Below, piece after piece: positions 22,901-32,431 of a stretch of DNA of 64,000 nucleotides. A program made the translations under genes and the position numbers. Numbering within the stretch: position 1 is the stretch's first letter; every line of letters starts with the position of its first letter. The notes under the pieces were generated by a model that saw only the letters and a list, made by a program, of their open reading frames with translations, made no database searches and had not been told where the DNA came from. Source of the DNA: Stomoxys calcitrans (lineage: Eukaryota; Arthropoda; Insecta; Diptera; Muscidae). The stretch lies in contig NC_081552.1 in assembly GCF_963082655.1 (NCBI RefSeq), positions 121,744,458 to 121,808,457 on the forward strand, read 5' to 3'.

Positions 22901-23812
22901 TGCCACATAAAGAAGTCTTTGGCAGAATCCTTTGAGATGAAGGACCTTGGGAGGGTCAGCAGATGTTTGGGCATAGAATTTGACCAGGATTTGGAGAATG
23001 GTCAAATGTCATTAAAGCAGAAGGAATATACCGAATCCGTTCTTGCACGTTTCAACATGCAAAATTGCAAACCGGTTGTGACACCTTTAGAACAACAATG
23101 TAAATTGGATAAGCCTTTAGAACCTGATGCGACAATAATGCGAAAACATCCCTACCAAAGCTTGATCGGTGCCCTTATGTATTTAGCAGTCAGCACTCGG
23201 CCTGATATAGCGTACGCCGTAAATTTCTTAAGCCAGTTTAATTCGAATTACAATACTGAACATTGGAAGGCCGCCAAGAGGGTATTACGCTATCTTAAAG
23301 GGACGATCGATCATGGACTAAAGTATACCAAAAGCAACATTCAATTGTATGCGGTTGTGGACGCTGATTGGGGTTCCAATCTATCCGATAGACGCTCCTA
23401 CTCAGGATTTGCCTTCATAATGTCTTCCGGAGCAATCAGTTGGGAAGCTCGAAAACAGAGGACTGTGGCTTTATCGAGCACAGAAGCAGAGCTCCTTGCT
23501 ATTACAGAGGCTTCAAAGGAGGCCTTGTATCTTCGACGAATCTTTGAGGAAATCAGACTGCCGAAAAACTGCATTACGATCTTCAACGACAGTCAGAGTG
23601 CCCAGAAATTGATACAAAGCGTCGGATACCACTCTCGTACCAAGCATATCGACGTCCGACATCAGTTCTTGCAACAGTACCGAAATTCTGGTTATATTAA
23701 ATTGGAGTACAAGAGGACCGAAGATATGACAGCTGACGTACTCACGAAGGGCCTTGGTTCCAGTAAGCATCAACAACATATTCGAGAACTGGGCGTGGCC
23801 GAGATTCTATAG
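19889..23812 (+). CDS. Copia gag-pol polyprotein (1307 codons)
   Basis: The protein makes virus-like particles, cleaves itself, copies the RNA and integrates the cDNA. Order seen: gag (1-210), CCHC zinc knuckle CFKCGRFGHYARNC (217-230), aspartic protease with CLDSGCTSH (DSG at 268-270), pre-integrase HHCC finger (H397, H402, C431, C434), integrase core with D462, D525 and E561 (DD35E), RT with TAYLNGDL and YVDD (990-993), RNase H with D1158, E1199 region, D1234 and KHIDVRHQ. The length is in the usual Copia range (about 1400). The listed start is the first in-frame ATG; the genuine gag start is probably 19836 in another phase. The frame ends 24 bases before the 3' LTR. No internal stops; likely functional enzymes. 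Confidence 0.92.
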   Translation: MEIANSCNSYKNDLWAYVSGASQCPLAEAAEIEKWKIADQKASADILLSMAPSELGLISECKTSRDIWLKLESTFQSKGPARKATLLRRVALARMKEGESARDHMNEFFDAVTKLKEINVTIGDDLLAILLLYSLPDSFETFRCALETRDALPTPDVLRVKILEEDQSRKAKTERDEQNAMYVRPKKNNVNGKFERVAREDKVENAKAQKQRQKQGCFKCGRFGHYARNCRSNANHAEESEGRKEKSLFNCVDVTLNCFDISSEWCLDSGCTSHMSAYKEGFVKMKSIRKSLCLANGEMSEISGIGDVKIKVANEGQMQPFIIRDVMYVKDLRTNLLSISKLTNKGYQVHFHRDEAFIMDGKNEVCRATRKGNLYFINSIDSVNSAEEKIGEIDLWHQKLGHLNEHDLKLLADTKGAHGIEIKKGQRLSTCAVCLSEKQTRNSFSSRGDNRTSELLEVVHSDVCGPMRVNSHSNARYFVTFIDDYSRYCEVHFLKQKSDVLGAFKKFKSSSELLTGKKIKFLQSDNGTEYLNKEFDDYLEKAGIRRRLTAPHTPQQNGVSERKNRTLLEMARCMMKQAGVPPVFWAEAVNTANYLRNRCPTRSLNGKLPIKIWTGKTPSIKHLRTFGTRAYVLIKDKTNGKLDSRSDECILVGYSEEAKAYRLWSPKKRHVIISRDVKFTEDFYGEAFEPIIREDLEPQYEYEMPIGEQEYPEQRERQSQTSSQNANDTFQTQNTNADAIEDSEEDMDDFEGFEDCEFINAVFNDEPTTCGEAMNSPDGLKWRLAIEDEFLAQILNGTWEITEQPDDKKVIANRFVFRTKMDDKKKARLVAKGCSQRPGEDFSDTYSPVVRSSTIRLMSAVAVENDLEIHQMDFVTAYLNGDLKERVFMHVPDYLEEVLHKLSRGETVGTSKEKNQKAVEIAEAWLRNLKKYKNPVCRLVKAIYGLRQSGLLWYQKLSHRLQQLGLIPSKQDPCLFINRKGEKITLVTVYVDDLLIATDDKEQLCHIKKSLAESFEMKDLGRVSRCLGIEFDQDLENGQMSLKQKEYTESVLARFNMQNCKPVVTPLEQQCKLDKPLEPDATIMRKHPYQSLIGALMYLAVSTRPDIAYAVNFLSQFNSNYNTEHWKAAKRVLRYLKGTIDHGLKYTKSNIQLYAVVDADWGSNLSDRRSYSGFAFIMSSGAISWEARKQRTVALSSTEAELLAITEASKEALYLRRIFEEIRLPKNCITIFNDSQSAQKLIQSVGYHSRTKHIDVRHQFLQQYRNSGYIKLEYKRTEDMTADVLTKGLGSSKHQQHIRELGVAEIL

Positions 23813-23827
23813 AGGACGTCCTACTTC

Positions 23828-23836
23828 GAGGGGAGG
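23828..23836 (+). promoter_or_regulatory. Copia polypurine tract
   Basis: GAGGGGAGG lies directly against the 3' LTR (TGTTGG from 23837). This is the expected primer site for plus-strand synthesis in LTR retrotransposons. Confidence 0.85.
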
Positions 23837-24025
23837 TGTTGGAAAGTACGAAGTAGTCACAACCATTATTTGTATTGCAACACTGTGTTCTCTATTCCCT
23901 TTTGTGTATATTAGTTTTTACTATTCCTTTTTGATATTTCATTCTTTATTGTATTCGCTATTACATTGTACTCATATTCAAATTTACCAGTCAGTCTGGA
24001 ATAAACTACAAATGAATTAACAACA
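23837..24025 (+). repeat. Copia 3' LTR
   Basis: Identical in sequence and length to the 5' LTR. It is followed by the target duplication GAGAG (24026-24030) and then N1 ORF1 sequence. Confidence 0.95.
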
Positions 24026-25395
24026 GAGAGATGCCGTGATTGTCTCGTTATCGGCCCCCTGTTTGTTGGGCGGTGTTGAGTCACCTGCCACTGCACTGCC
24101 TGCTGTCGCAGGATGAAAACTTCTGCCTATCCTAGTCTTCCCAATTTTGAAAAAGACAGCTTTGCTCCCGTGCGTCATGCCTTTAGTCTTAGTCTTCTTC
24201 ACGAAGTCTTAATCAATGCCAACCACAAAGAGAGTTCCTTCCTCCTTCTCCTCCCAGTCGAAGACATCTCACTTCTCTGCGACCAACCTTGGCTTGCCCA
24301 AGAATCCCAACATGCGTTCAGTCGCAAATTTACTGCCCCATCCCTTGATGAAGACCGTAGCCTTGGTGAGCTGGGGGATATCCAGCTTTCTCACAAGTTC
24401 GAGCTTTGCGCCCTCCCAGGGAGCGTGAATACCTCTGATTAGCTATTTGACGGTATCAATACATTCCGCCGACGCAAAACGCAGCGTAAAGATGTACGCT
24501 CTAAACTCGCAGCTCATCATTTGTATGGGTGGACCCTCTACAGACTCTCCGATCGTTAACCACTTCGTTCCTGTTCCAACTTTGTCCACCTCCACAGGAC
24601 ACATTCTGGAGTCTCCATTGCGGGATGGCTGGCTTGATTTTCCCAGAGTACTTGAAAGCGGGGAGCTCTTTCTCTTTTTCAGTACAGTATTTTAGCAGTG
24701 TTATGCTCTTCGGGAGATCTGATTCTTTTTCCAGCTTCCGTAGAAGTGCCTGGAATGCCAGTTCTATCCCTTCCAGCATCCTGCACTTTTGCCTTCGTCA
24801 TGCACCGTCGTGCTCGTGCTTGTGAGCTTAGCAAAGGCATCGCTCACTTCTGCTGTCATCCCGATGCCCTCATCTCTCGATTCGGCTGCGATGACTGTTT
24901 CATTGGCATAGTCGCTGTCTGAATCCGAGTCAGAAACTCAAGGCTGGGGGCGAACTGTGCATCCCTCTGGTTTATCTGTCTCTTCTTCATTTATTAGTCT
25001 GACTACTAGTTGTGCGCTTGAAGCATTACTCTCGACTACAGGTGCCAAGGCATCCACACCTATAGGAGAGGAGGACAACATGCTGCGGTCTGACGCCACC
25101 ACCGCAGATGTTGAGTCTTTGGAGTCCATTTCTAGCCTACTTCAAAAGGCTTTAAAATTTTTTCGTAATAGGTAGTACCTATTCCGAGATACGAATATAT
25201 ATTTAAGTTTTCTTTGAGGAGCGAAATAAAAACATTTCCGCTTCACTCAACGGCTACAATACAAAGCCCTTACCTACCCCTTTAAATAACCAACAACATT
25301 TTTACAATCCCATGGCAGTTAATGAACTGGTAAGTGTAAGGAAGGGCTGCAGATTACTCTTCGATAGGGCGAAAGCCACAAGAGCACCACACGAT

Positions 25396-25480
25396 TGGGT
25401 TGTTGTTGTAGCCACATTTGTATGTGACTACAACATCAAGCTCGTTCCGGTCCACAGGACCGCCGCGGAAACACGTTGGC
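25396..25480 (-). repeat. SINE1 3'-end fragment
   Basis: Starts GGGTTGTTGTTGTAGCCACA, the reverse of the SINE1 tail, and continues to TCCACAGGACCGCCGCGG, the same order as at 55561-55665. The head is absent. Confidence 0.75.
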
Positions 25481-25744
25481 CATTGTTTATTTAAACTGGT
25501 TACTCTGTCGCGATGACAATATTATTAGTTTTTTTTGTGATTGCTAAGTCTGTCTTGGAAAAACTAATAAATTACGGATATTTTATTCATTATCTCATGA
25601 TTTGTGTTCAATTAAGGAATAGTGCTGCTTATTTTGGACATCGAGTTTATTCCTCACAGATAAAAGTTTTTTTTTGAAAATATCTAATTTATTTGCCCTG
25701 GTATTAATATAACCTAAAAACCGTTTGCCATATGCTAGCCCGTT
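25481..25744. other. AT-rich spacer, no gene seen
   Basis: No open frame or shared repeat was recognised. Confidence 0.5.
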
Positions 25745-25961
25745 ACTGCTTTTGTATTAGCAACAATGACACCGAGTATTCAATGTACTTTATCCCCTTG
25801 TGGAAAAAACAAGCAAAAGGCAGACTTCAATACAATGGTCCTGCTGTCGTAAATGGTATCATACTTGCTGCTTGGATGTACCTTTCGAACATATAAGCCT
25901 ATTTAGCAAAATGAAGGAAAAATATGGTGTTAATTGTAGTGACTGCATGGATTCATCGAGA
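25745..25961 (+). pseudogene. CR1-type LINE ORF1 finger fragment
   Basis: The frame beginning at 25800 reads IQWSCCRKWYHTCCLDV and later YGVNCSDC: a PHD-like pattern of paired cysteines with a WYH-C core, as in CR1-group ORF1 proteins. The first cysteine pair (LSPCG) is in another frame just upstream. It is cut on the right by a mini-me-like repeat. Confidence 0.6.
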
Positions 25962-26632
25962 GTAAAGCTAGCCGCTTGGAATTTTGCACAAATACTTCTT
26001 GTTAGTGTAGGTCGGTTGTGATTGTAAATGGGCCAAATCGGTCTATGTTTTTATATAGCTGACATATAAACCGATCTTGGGTCTTGACTTCTTGAGCCTC
26101 TAGAGGGCGTAATTCTTATCCGATTTGAATGAATTTTTGTACGACGTATTTTATTCTTTTTCTTTTTTTTCTATTTTCAACAACCGTGTCAAAAAAGGTT
26201 CAAATCGGTTCATAACCTGACATCGCTACCATCATCTAGAGGTCGCAATTATTATCCGATTTGCCTGAAATTTTGTGCGACGGATCTTCTCATGACCATC
26301 AACATACGTGTTTAATATGGTCTGAATCGGTGTATAGCCCGATACAGCTCCCATATAAATCGATCTCTCTATTTTACTTCTTGAGCCCCCAAAGGGCGCA
26401 ATTCTTATACAAATTAGCTAATTAGCTGAAATTTTACACGGGTCTCTAACATATAATTTAATTGTGGTCCAAGCCGAAACATATCCTGGTATCGCTCTAA
26501 TAGCAGAGCAAATTTTTTCTTATATCCTTTTTTGCCTAAGAAGAGATGCCGGGAAAAAAACTTGAGAATTGCGATCCATGGTGGAGGGTATATAAGATTC
26601 GGCCCGGCCGAACTTAGCACGCTCTTGCTTAT
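25962..26632 (+). repeat. Mini-me-like repeat M6, 5'-truncated
   Basis: Starts inside the family at GTAAAGCTAGCCGCTTGGAA, without the TATACCC end or (TA)/(GTCY) core. It ends CCATGGTGGAGGGTATATAA, then GGCCCGGCCGAACTTAGCAC, then GCTCTTGCTTA. It is placed head to tail with M7. Confidence 0.75.
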
Positions 26633-27339
26633 TTTTATACCCTCCACCATAGGATGGGGGGTATATATATTCTTGATCGTCGTGAAATTTTATGTCGACC
26701 TAGCCATGTTCCGAAGGAGTAAAGCTAGCCGCTTGAAATTTTGCACAAATACTTCTTATAAGTGTAGGTCAGTTGGGATTGTAAATGGGCCATATCGGTC
26801 TATGTTTTGATATAGCTGCCATATAAACCGATCTGGGATCTTGATTTCTTGAGCGACTAGAGGACGCAATTCTTATCCGATTTGGCTGAAATTTTGCATG
26901 AGATGTTTTGTTATAGTTCCTAACAACTGTGCCAATTATGGTTCCAATCGGACCATAACCTGACGTAGCTGTCATATGAACCGATCTGGGGTCTTGACTT
27001 CTTGAGCCTCAAGAGGGCGTAATTATTATCCGATTCGGCTGAAATTATGTACAACGGCTTCTCCTATGACGGTTCAGCCTGATACAGCTCCCCAATAAAC
27101 CGATCTCCCTATTTTACTTTTTGAGCCCCTAAAAGGCCCTATTCTTATTCGTTTTCGCTGAAATTTTACACATAGACTTCTACTGTGGTCTCCAACACTC
27201 AATTCAATTCGCATAGCTATTTTTTCTTTTAGCCTTTGTTTTCTAAAAAGAGATACCGGGAAAGAACTCTACAAATGCGATCGATGGTGGAGGATATATA
27301 AGATTCGGCCCGGCCGAACTTAGCACGCTTTTACTTGTT
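26633..27339 (+). repeat. Mini-me-like repeat M7
   Basis: Starts TTTTTATACCCTCCACCATA and ends GCACGCTTTTACTTGTTA. The (TA) core is short (GGTATATATATTCTTGATC) and the GTCY microsatellite is deleted (CCATGTTCCGAAGG directly follows the core). Confidence 0.75.
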
Positions 27340-27984
27340 ATTTGAAAATTTTAAACATTTATTTTGAATTATTTGTAATTTCTTTAAATGAGTTTTTGCA
27401 GCCTTATATTGGACAAGCGTATGTCAATATCGGTCTAAAGACTTTTATATTGGAGGTTTTGGTTTTGGGGATTGAGAGATGACTTTTTGTTTAAAAGAGG
27501 CCACAGAGACCTTAAAGTTTTTACAGATTTATACTTCAGAAAAATAATTTGAAGGTGGTCCAGGCCTGATCAAAATGATGTCTTAAAAATGAAAGTGAAA
27601 TTTTGTTTTTAAAAAAATGATATTAAATTTTTTTTATTTTTTTCCATAGACAAAATCATCATTGGCCGCCGCCCATATATATATATACTTTATAGGGTCG
27701 GAAATGGATATTTCGATGTGTTGCAAACGGAATGACAAAATGAATATACCCCCATCCTTCGGTGGTGGGTATAAAAGAGGAAACAAAAGTAATGATACCA
27801 CTGTAGTGTACAGCTTTTAACGTTATTAACGAAGAATTATATCTTAAAGATGTTTGCACAATTCAAAAAGAAATTTTATGCCAAATTATGTTTACATTAT
27901 ACTGCTATAAACTTCAAGATTTTACAATCGGGTATTAAATTGAAGAAACAGAAGAAACTTTCATCGATTTATTCCTACCGTGGC
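27340..27984. other. Spacer with a mini-me end fragment at 27675-27776
   Basis: 27675-27776 holds the reverse 5' end of a mini-me-like repeat: a TA run, TTTATAGGGTCGGAAATGG, and TTCGGTGGTGGGTATAAAA. The rest is AT-rich and has no gene. Confidence 0.6.
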
Positions 27985-28800
27985 TTAGGTTAGGTTGAAA
28001 AGAGGGTGCGGATATTAATCCATGACACTATGGGCATATACCAAAGCCAGTAATCGGCTTATTGTGCGCTCTAAATACTAAAAAGTAATCTCGAAGAAGA
28101 AAATCCAAATTAGGAATTCCGTGCTACTTACTAAACCCTAAATGTTTTCCATGCCACGACACTAAGTTGTTTCATGTCTGTTATTGTGTCCCCACCTAAG
28201 TACCGGTGTCTTTCAGCCGCAAAAACATGGCAATGACATAGGAATTGCTCCAATTTCCCACATGCCCTATTACTTGCTGCACCGATTTTACATAAGTGAG
28301 CCCGTAGTCCTTTGTGTCAGGTTATGATACCGAAAGCTATACTGACCTAGTTCTTACTTCCTTTCAGTAGTAGCCTCGTCTTCTCGCGATCTGGATCTCC
28401 CCATAGGATTTTCGCCATCCTACCGACCGTTTCACTGCCCCACATGGTTACATGCGCATTTGTCCCCCACGCCCTTTACTCGGACTGCGTCGACCCGAAA
28501 GGCTTTGAGTTAACCAAGTTTATTGGCGGCAGTTCTCCGGCCTTCCCTGCCAAATCGTCTGTATTATCATTCCCCCTAACTCCGCTTTGGCCCGGCACCC
28601 AAACGATGGGGATCGTGTCATCCTCAGAGAAGGCGTTAATCTCCTTCTTACATTCCAAGACTGTTTGTGATCCTACCGTCCTGGTTGTTACTGCCCTTAT
28701 GGCCTGTTTACTGTCCGTAAAGATGTTCATACTCGACGTCCTCGCCAACACACCACCTCACGCATTCCGTGATCGCCCGGATCTCCGCCTGCAGGACCGT
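27985..28800 (-). mobile_element. N1 LINE copy D, 5'-truncated
   Basis: Begins with the N1 tail (TTAGGTTAGGTTGAAAAGAG) and extends to the RNase H region (FTDSKQAIRAVTTRTVGS, IPIVWVPGQSGVRGND, read on the minus strand at 28751-28476). The similarity stops at about 28800, so it is a typical 5'-truncated insertion. Frames are broken in the finger region. Confidence 0.85.
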
Positions 28801-28879
28801 ATGTTTTATCGTTATCAAGCAAAAGCGTTCTCATTTTTATTTAATGTCCATAAGATATAGTAGTTTGAGTTGCCATAAC

Positions 28880-29065
28880 GGATCATATAACATGAACAGA
28901 GTACTGTGTAGACAGAAAACTGGCCTGAATATCTGTCATATTAATGTACAAAGTCTGAGAAACAAAATAGATGAATTTTGTGATAATTCTGAAATGTCTG
29001 GAGTTGACATAATATGTGTTTGCGAAACTTGGTTTAATACATCCATTATAAAGGAAAAAAGTCAC
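28880..29065 (+). pseudogene. CR1-type LINE endonuclease N-terminus
   Basis: The frame from 28769 to 29116 includes GLNICHINVQSLRNKIDEF and VDIICVCETWF. These are the N (INVQSL) and E (CETW) motifs opening the endonuclease of CR1/Jockey-group ORF2. It breaks off into an AT-rich repeat at about 29066. Confidence 0.75.
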
Positions 29066-29320
29066 CTAAAAATTTCATTTAAAAATTTAATTGAAAATAA
29101 AATTGTTTTCAAATAAAAAATTATTTGATTCAATCATTTTTTATTGAATATGATTTTTTTCACAATTACAGTCGTAATTGAAATTTTGCAAAAATTAATT
29201 GATTCAGTTTATTTTTTAATTTTCAATCACAATCGTCATTGAATTTTTTTTTTACTTTTCAATTAAAAATTAATTGAATCAATCATTTTTTATTGAATCG
29301 AAAAATGTTTGAATAATAAA
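29066..29320. repeat. AT-rich palindromic repeat (AATTGAAAATT family)
   Basis: Alternates forms such as TTGATTCAATCATTTTTTATT and AATTGAAAATTAATTGA. Related blocks are at 30830-30925, 35035-35160 and 40795-41050, so this is a dispersed repeat and probably a MITE, though ends were not fixed. Confidence 0.55.
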
Positions 29321-29339
29321 TTGGTCTTACCCCAATACC

Positions 29340-29480
29340 CTTTCGTTTATGTTCTTGTTGTTGTAGCTTGCTCCACCCGCCAGCCCTTGCCGATGAAGGA
29401 CTCCATCGTTTCAATCCGGTACGCACAACCGGCTGCCATGCCTTCCTTTATAATATCTGCTCTGCAGCCTTTAATTAATT
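29340..29480 (-). repeat. SINE2 fragment ((CAA)-tailed family 2)
   Basis: Reads TCTTGTTGTTGTAGCTTGCT and then GCCAGCCCTTGCCGATGAAG on the plus strand: the reverse of a CAA-tailed retroposon distinct from SINE1. Relatives lie at 30930-31060 (plus) and 62335-62395 (minus). Confidence 0.6.
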
Positions 29481-29611
29481 TTACTTAAGCACCATATTAC
29501 ATACTGTCCCCTAGAATATAACTGCAAGGAGATTTCAAAGCCCCATACGTCCCACATTTCGGTAAATTGGTAGCAATCGCACAGCAGCCGGCTATACGAA
29601 TCAGATTTCAA
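29481..29611. other. Spacer, no gene seen
   Basis: No shared repeat or coding sequence recognised. Confidence 0.4.
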
Positions 29612-30795
29612 GGTTAGGTTAGATGGCAGTCTGCCATCAGACTCACTTAGAAGTTTTCGTCCATTGTGATACCACAGGAACCGAAGAAGGAATGCGCCTT
29701 CAAGTTCCTATCGTTGAACAATCCAGATCGCTTTGAAAAGCTCAACAACTTGCGAACATACACATCCGCAACACCTAAAGTGGAACTCCTTCTGACTTTC
29801 AAAGCAGGACACACACACACAGAAGGTGTTCTATAGTCTCTTCTTCTTCTATGTCCCCACAGCTTCTGTAAAAGTCGTTGCTGGCAACCTTCAGCCTGTC
29901 AGCATAGTTTCCGAATAGACAGTGACCAGTCATGACGGACACAATGACTGAAACGTCTGTTCTAGCCAGTGACAGCAAAGCTGTAGACTTCTTCAAGTCT
30001 AGATTAGATAACATAGCTTTTGAGGGCGGTTTTGTTTTCAGAAATACGTTCTGCCGGGATTTAATGTCTGCCTGGTTGTCTGAAAAGATATTTATGACAA
30101 TCGTCGGCTCGACATTACATCTTAGCCATTCCACCACTTTCGTAATAGCAAGGATCTCCGCTTCATACCCACTGCAGTGGTCGGGTAACCTTTTCGATAT
30201 AACCAGCTCTAGATCTTTAGAGTACACGCCAAAGCCCACCTGGTCGTCTAGTTTGGAACCATATGTATAAAAGTCTATGTAACTTCTATTACCATGGATA
30301 CGTAGTTCCAATCGGTTCTTTCAGAAATAGTGGTACAGTATTTTTTTTTTTTTTGTCAAAAAGCGGCTCAAGCAGGGTATAATCCACACTGCTTGGAACA
30401 TCGGAAATTCTATCAAGGATAACATAGTGTCCGTAGCCGTCACATGACCAAAGAGAAAGCGCCCTTAGCCTCACGGCAGTGGTCGCAGCAATTTGTGTAG
30501 CCACAATGTTCAGGGGCATTAGATGTAGCATCAGATGGTGTCGTCCTCGTCCTGCGGTTGTGATGCACAAACAAGCCATCTTTTGGATCCGGTTGAGTAC
30601 TGAAAAGTAGGTGGACCCACTTAGCTATTGTACGTAGAGCTTCCTGATGTATAATTCCTAGAGTTCTGGGAAACTTTTCCCTAACCGCAATAGCCACGTC
30701 ATCAGCATACACGACTACTTTTACATTTTTTTCTTATAGAGACAAAAATATATTGTTAATGGCTATATTACAAAGTACAGGAGACAGTACACCTC
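29612..30795 (-). mobile_element. N2 LINE copy a, 5'-truncated
   Basis: The 3' end lies at 29612 (GGTTAGGTTAGATGGCAGTC on the plus strand). Upstream on its strand are a finger with SCGDIEEEETIEHLLCVC, RNase H (YGSKLDDQVGFGVYSKDL, INIFSDNQADIKS; 30311-29799) and a YADD box (MYADDVAIAVREKFPRTLG, 30712 on). The region between YADD and RNase H is shortened. Organisation is the same as N1 but the sequence is clearly different, so it is a second family of the same group. It is disrupted and inactive. Confidence 0.8.
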
Positions 30796-30829
30796 GTTGA
30801 GGTGTTTCTCTGCTGAACAGGATTTCAAT

Positions 30830-30925
30830 AAAAGTTGTAAAAAAAAATTAATTGATCCAATTAAAAAATTAGTTGAAAATTTCAATATTTTTTTTTTATT
30901 GGATCAATTAAAAATTTGGTCACAT
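30830..30925. repeat. AT-rich repeat with 14-bp inverted arms
   Basis: TTAATTGATCCAAT (30848-30861) and ATTGGATCAATTAA (30898-30911) are perfect inverted copies. Same family as 29066-29320. Confidence 0.8.
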
Positions 30926-30929
30926 AATC

Positions 30930-31060
30930 CGACGACGATAACGCAGACAATCCCATGGCAGGTTGTACGTGCCGGATTGTACCGATAGAGTTTTTCATCG
31001 GCAAGGGCGGCCGCCTCAGTGTATAACACACTGCTACGACAACAACACCAACGAGGACGC
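30930..31060 (+). repeat. SINE2 copy, plus strand
   Basis: Contains GGTTGTACGTGCCGGATTGT, TTTTTCATCGGCAAGGGCGG and a CAA-rich 3' end (CTACGACAACAACACCAACG). Shares order and wording with the minus-strand copy at 29340-29480. Confidence 0.6.
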
Positions 31061-31243
31061 AGAAGACCACGACGACGACGCTTGTGACCCACTGCTGTCT
31101 ATGTTCGCACAGCACCTTGCAACATTTTCGGTGTGACTACACTCCCGTAGTGATGTAAAGCCAGAACAAGATCGGAAATATACCCACTCCATGCACCGGT
31201 TACACCTCACCGACCAATGATGGAGGTGGTTCTGGCAAACCAA
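31034..31243 (-). pseudogene. LINE zinc-finger ORF fragment
   Basis: The 69-codon minus-strand frame has the pattern HWSVRCNRCMEWVYFRSCS, with paired cysteines as in the zinc-binding N-terminus of some Jockey/LOA-like LINE proteins. No adjacent endonuclease. The clade is uncertain. Confidence 0.45.
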
Positions 31244-31364
31244 ACAGTACCAGGGTCCCGGGAGAAGGCACTCCGGAATGTCCCTCTCCCATGACGAAAA
31301 AAAAGAACACGTACACCGAGGCGGCAGCCCTTGTCGATAAAGGATCCCATCGGGTCATGGGATT

Positions 31365-31530
31365 GTGCCTGAGTATCTATGATGCTCGATATAACAAGGC
31401 GGGTTATTGGCGCCTTTAAATAAACAATGACCACCCTTTTGCCGACGATCGGTCCATTGGCCCGGAACGAGCTTGCTCACCTAAAGGAGCCTGACGAGGA
31501 TCATCACCTCCGCATGTGGCTACAATATCA
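31365..31530 (+). repeat. SINE1 3' half
   Basis: Contains ATGATGCTCGATATAACAAG and AGCTTGCTCACC...CCTCCGCATGTGGCTACAA, in the SINE1 order. The head is missing and the tail is short. Confidence 0.75.
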
Positions 31531-31544
31531 ATATCCCTGATAAT

Positions 31545-32422
31545 AGAACCGGTTATAGGTTGGTTCTGAACTAGACGACCAGGTTGGCTTTGGGGTCTAT
31601 TCTGAAGAAGTTGGACTGGTCACATCGAGAAAGTTACCCGAGCATTGCACTGTGTAGCATGCGGAGATCCTTGCAATTAAAAAAGTAGTGGAATGGCTAA
31701 GATGCAATGTCATAACGACGACTGGCATAAATCAGACAGCTGGGCAGCCGTTAAATCTCAGGAGAATGTATTTTTGAATTCAAAAACCGCCCTCGACTAT
31801 CGCAGATCTCTCAACGAGATCTCTTCAAAATTCACCGGTTCTGGGTGCCGGTCCACAGAGATATTCCTTGCGAGGCAAGGGACTACCTAACACATTCCAG
31901 AGGGACTGGAATCTGTATGTGTATGTATATGTTCTGTATGTGTGCCTCCAGCGACATATAAGCTAAGTCTTCAGGATCAGGCCTGAAGGGTAATGGATGA
32001 TAGATGGTCATTCCAATATTATGTGATCTGGTCTAGACTTGAAGAGGTCAACCTCTTTGCTGTCGCTGGCTTAAAAGGGACGTCTCATTTATTGTGTCCG
32101 TCATGACAGGTTACTGTATGAACATGCTGACAGTCTGAAGGTTGCAAGTAACGACATTTGCCGACGCTGTGAGGACGTCGAGGAAGAAGAGATTATTGAA
32201 CATTTGCTGTGTGTGTGTCTCTCACTGGCTTTTTGAGAAATTGTCTGATTTGGCGGATGTGAACTTTCGCAAGTTTTTGGACTTTTTAAAGCGATCTGGC
32301 TGGTTCAAGGATAGGAACTAGAAGCCTTCTTCTTTCTCCTGTTCTTGTGGTATCACAGTTGACGAAAACGTCTAAGTGAGTCTGATGGCAGTCTGCCAAT
32401 TAAACCTCACCTAACCTAAGCG
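31545..32422 (+). mobile_element. N2 LINE copy b, 3' part
   Basis: Plus-strand counterpart of copy a: RNase H words around 31566-31900, a finger stretch near 32150-32215 (CGACGCTGTGAGGACGTCGA, ATTGAACATTTGCTGTG) and the 3' end GTCTGATGGCAGTCTGCCAA followed by CACCTAACCTAAG. Frames are heavily broken. Together with copy a it forms a divergent pair with both tails pointing outward. Confidence 0.75.
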
Positions 32423-32431
32423 TCCTGAATG

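Larger units (their letters stand above)
19558..24025 (+). mobile_element. Full-length Copia (Ty1/copia) LTR retrotransposon
   Basis: The 4468-bp element is bounded by two 189-bp LTRs (19558-19746 and 23837-24025) that I find identical base by base; both start TGTTGGAAAGTACG and end AATTAACAACA. A 5-bp GAGAG target duplication flanks it. Directly after the 5' LTR is a Copia-type primer site, and a purine tract precedes the 3' LTR. One 1307-codon frame covers most of gag and all of protease, integrase, RT and RNase H. Identical LTRs mean very recent insertion. The only visible defect is a one-base phase break near the gag start. It sits inside the N1 LINE. Confidence 0.95.
18873..25129 (-). 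pseudogene. N1 ORF1, repeat-containing, interrupted by Copia
   Basis: The frame opens at 25129 (start MDSKDSTSAVVASDRSM), passes a domain with KATVFIKGWGSKFATERMLG readable around 24200-24440, and ends in a series of about 40-residue imperfect repeats with the core QPNEQGADDGTIT. The repeat starts recur every 120-126 bp at about 19075, 19197, 19323, 19443 and, beyond the Copia insert, 24036. The middle domain resembles insect ORF1 proteins grouped as DUF4780, from memory and unproven. Frameshifts and the 4.5-kb insertion destroy the gene. Confidence 0.6.
15257..25240 (-). mobile_element. N1 LINE copy A (RNase H-bearing), nearly full length, split by Copia
   Basis: This minus-strand LINE runs from its 3' tail at 15257 (TAGGTTAGGTTAGGTTG on the plus strand) to a 5' region near 25240, about 5.5 kb without the Copia insert. 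Order on its own strand: ORF1 from an ATG at 25129, ORF2 from an ATG at 18872 with endonuclease, RT, RNase H and an HCCH finger, then a short UTR and a CCTAA-type tail. This organisation fits the I/R1/LOA group of LINEs. Several frameshifts make it inactive. Related pieces lie at 1, 27985, 36525, 43745 and 44994. The Copia insertion at 19553-24030 is the younger event. Confidence 0.8.

Noticed and set aside
24113..24442. Plus-strand 109-codon frame after the Copia element
   Set aside because: It is antisense to the readable N1 ORF1 domain (GWGSKFATERMLG on the minus strand).
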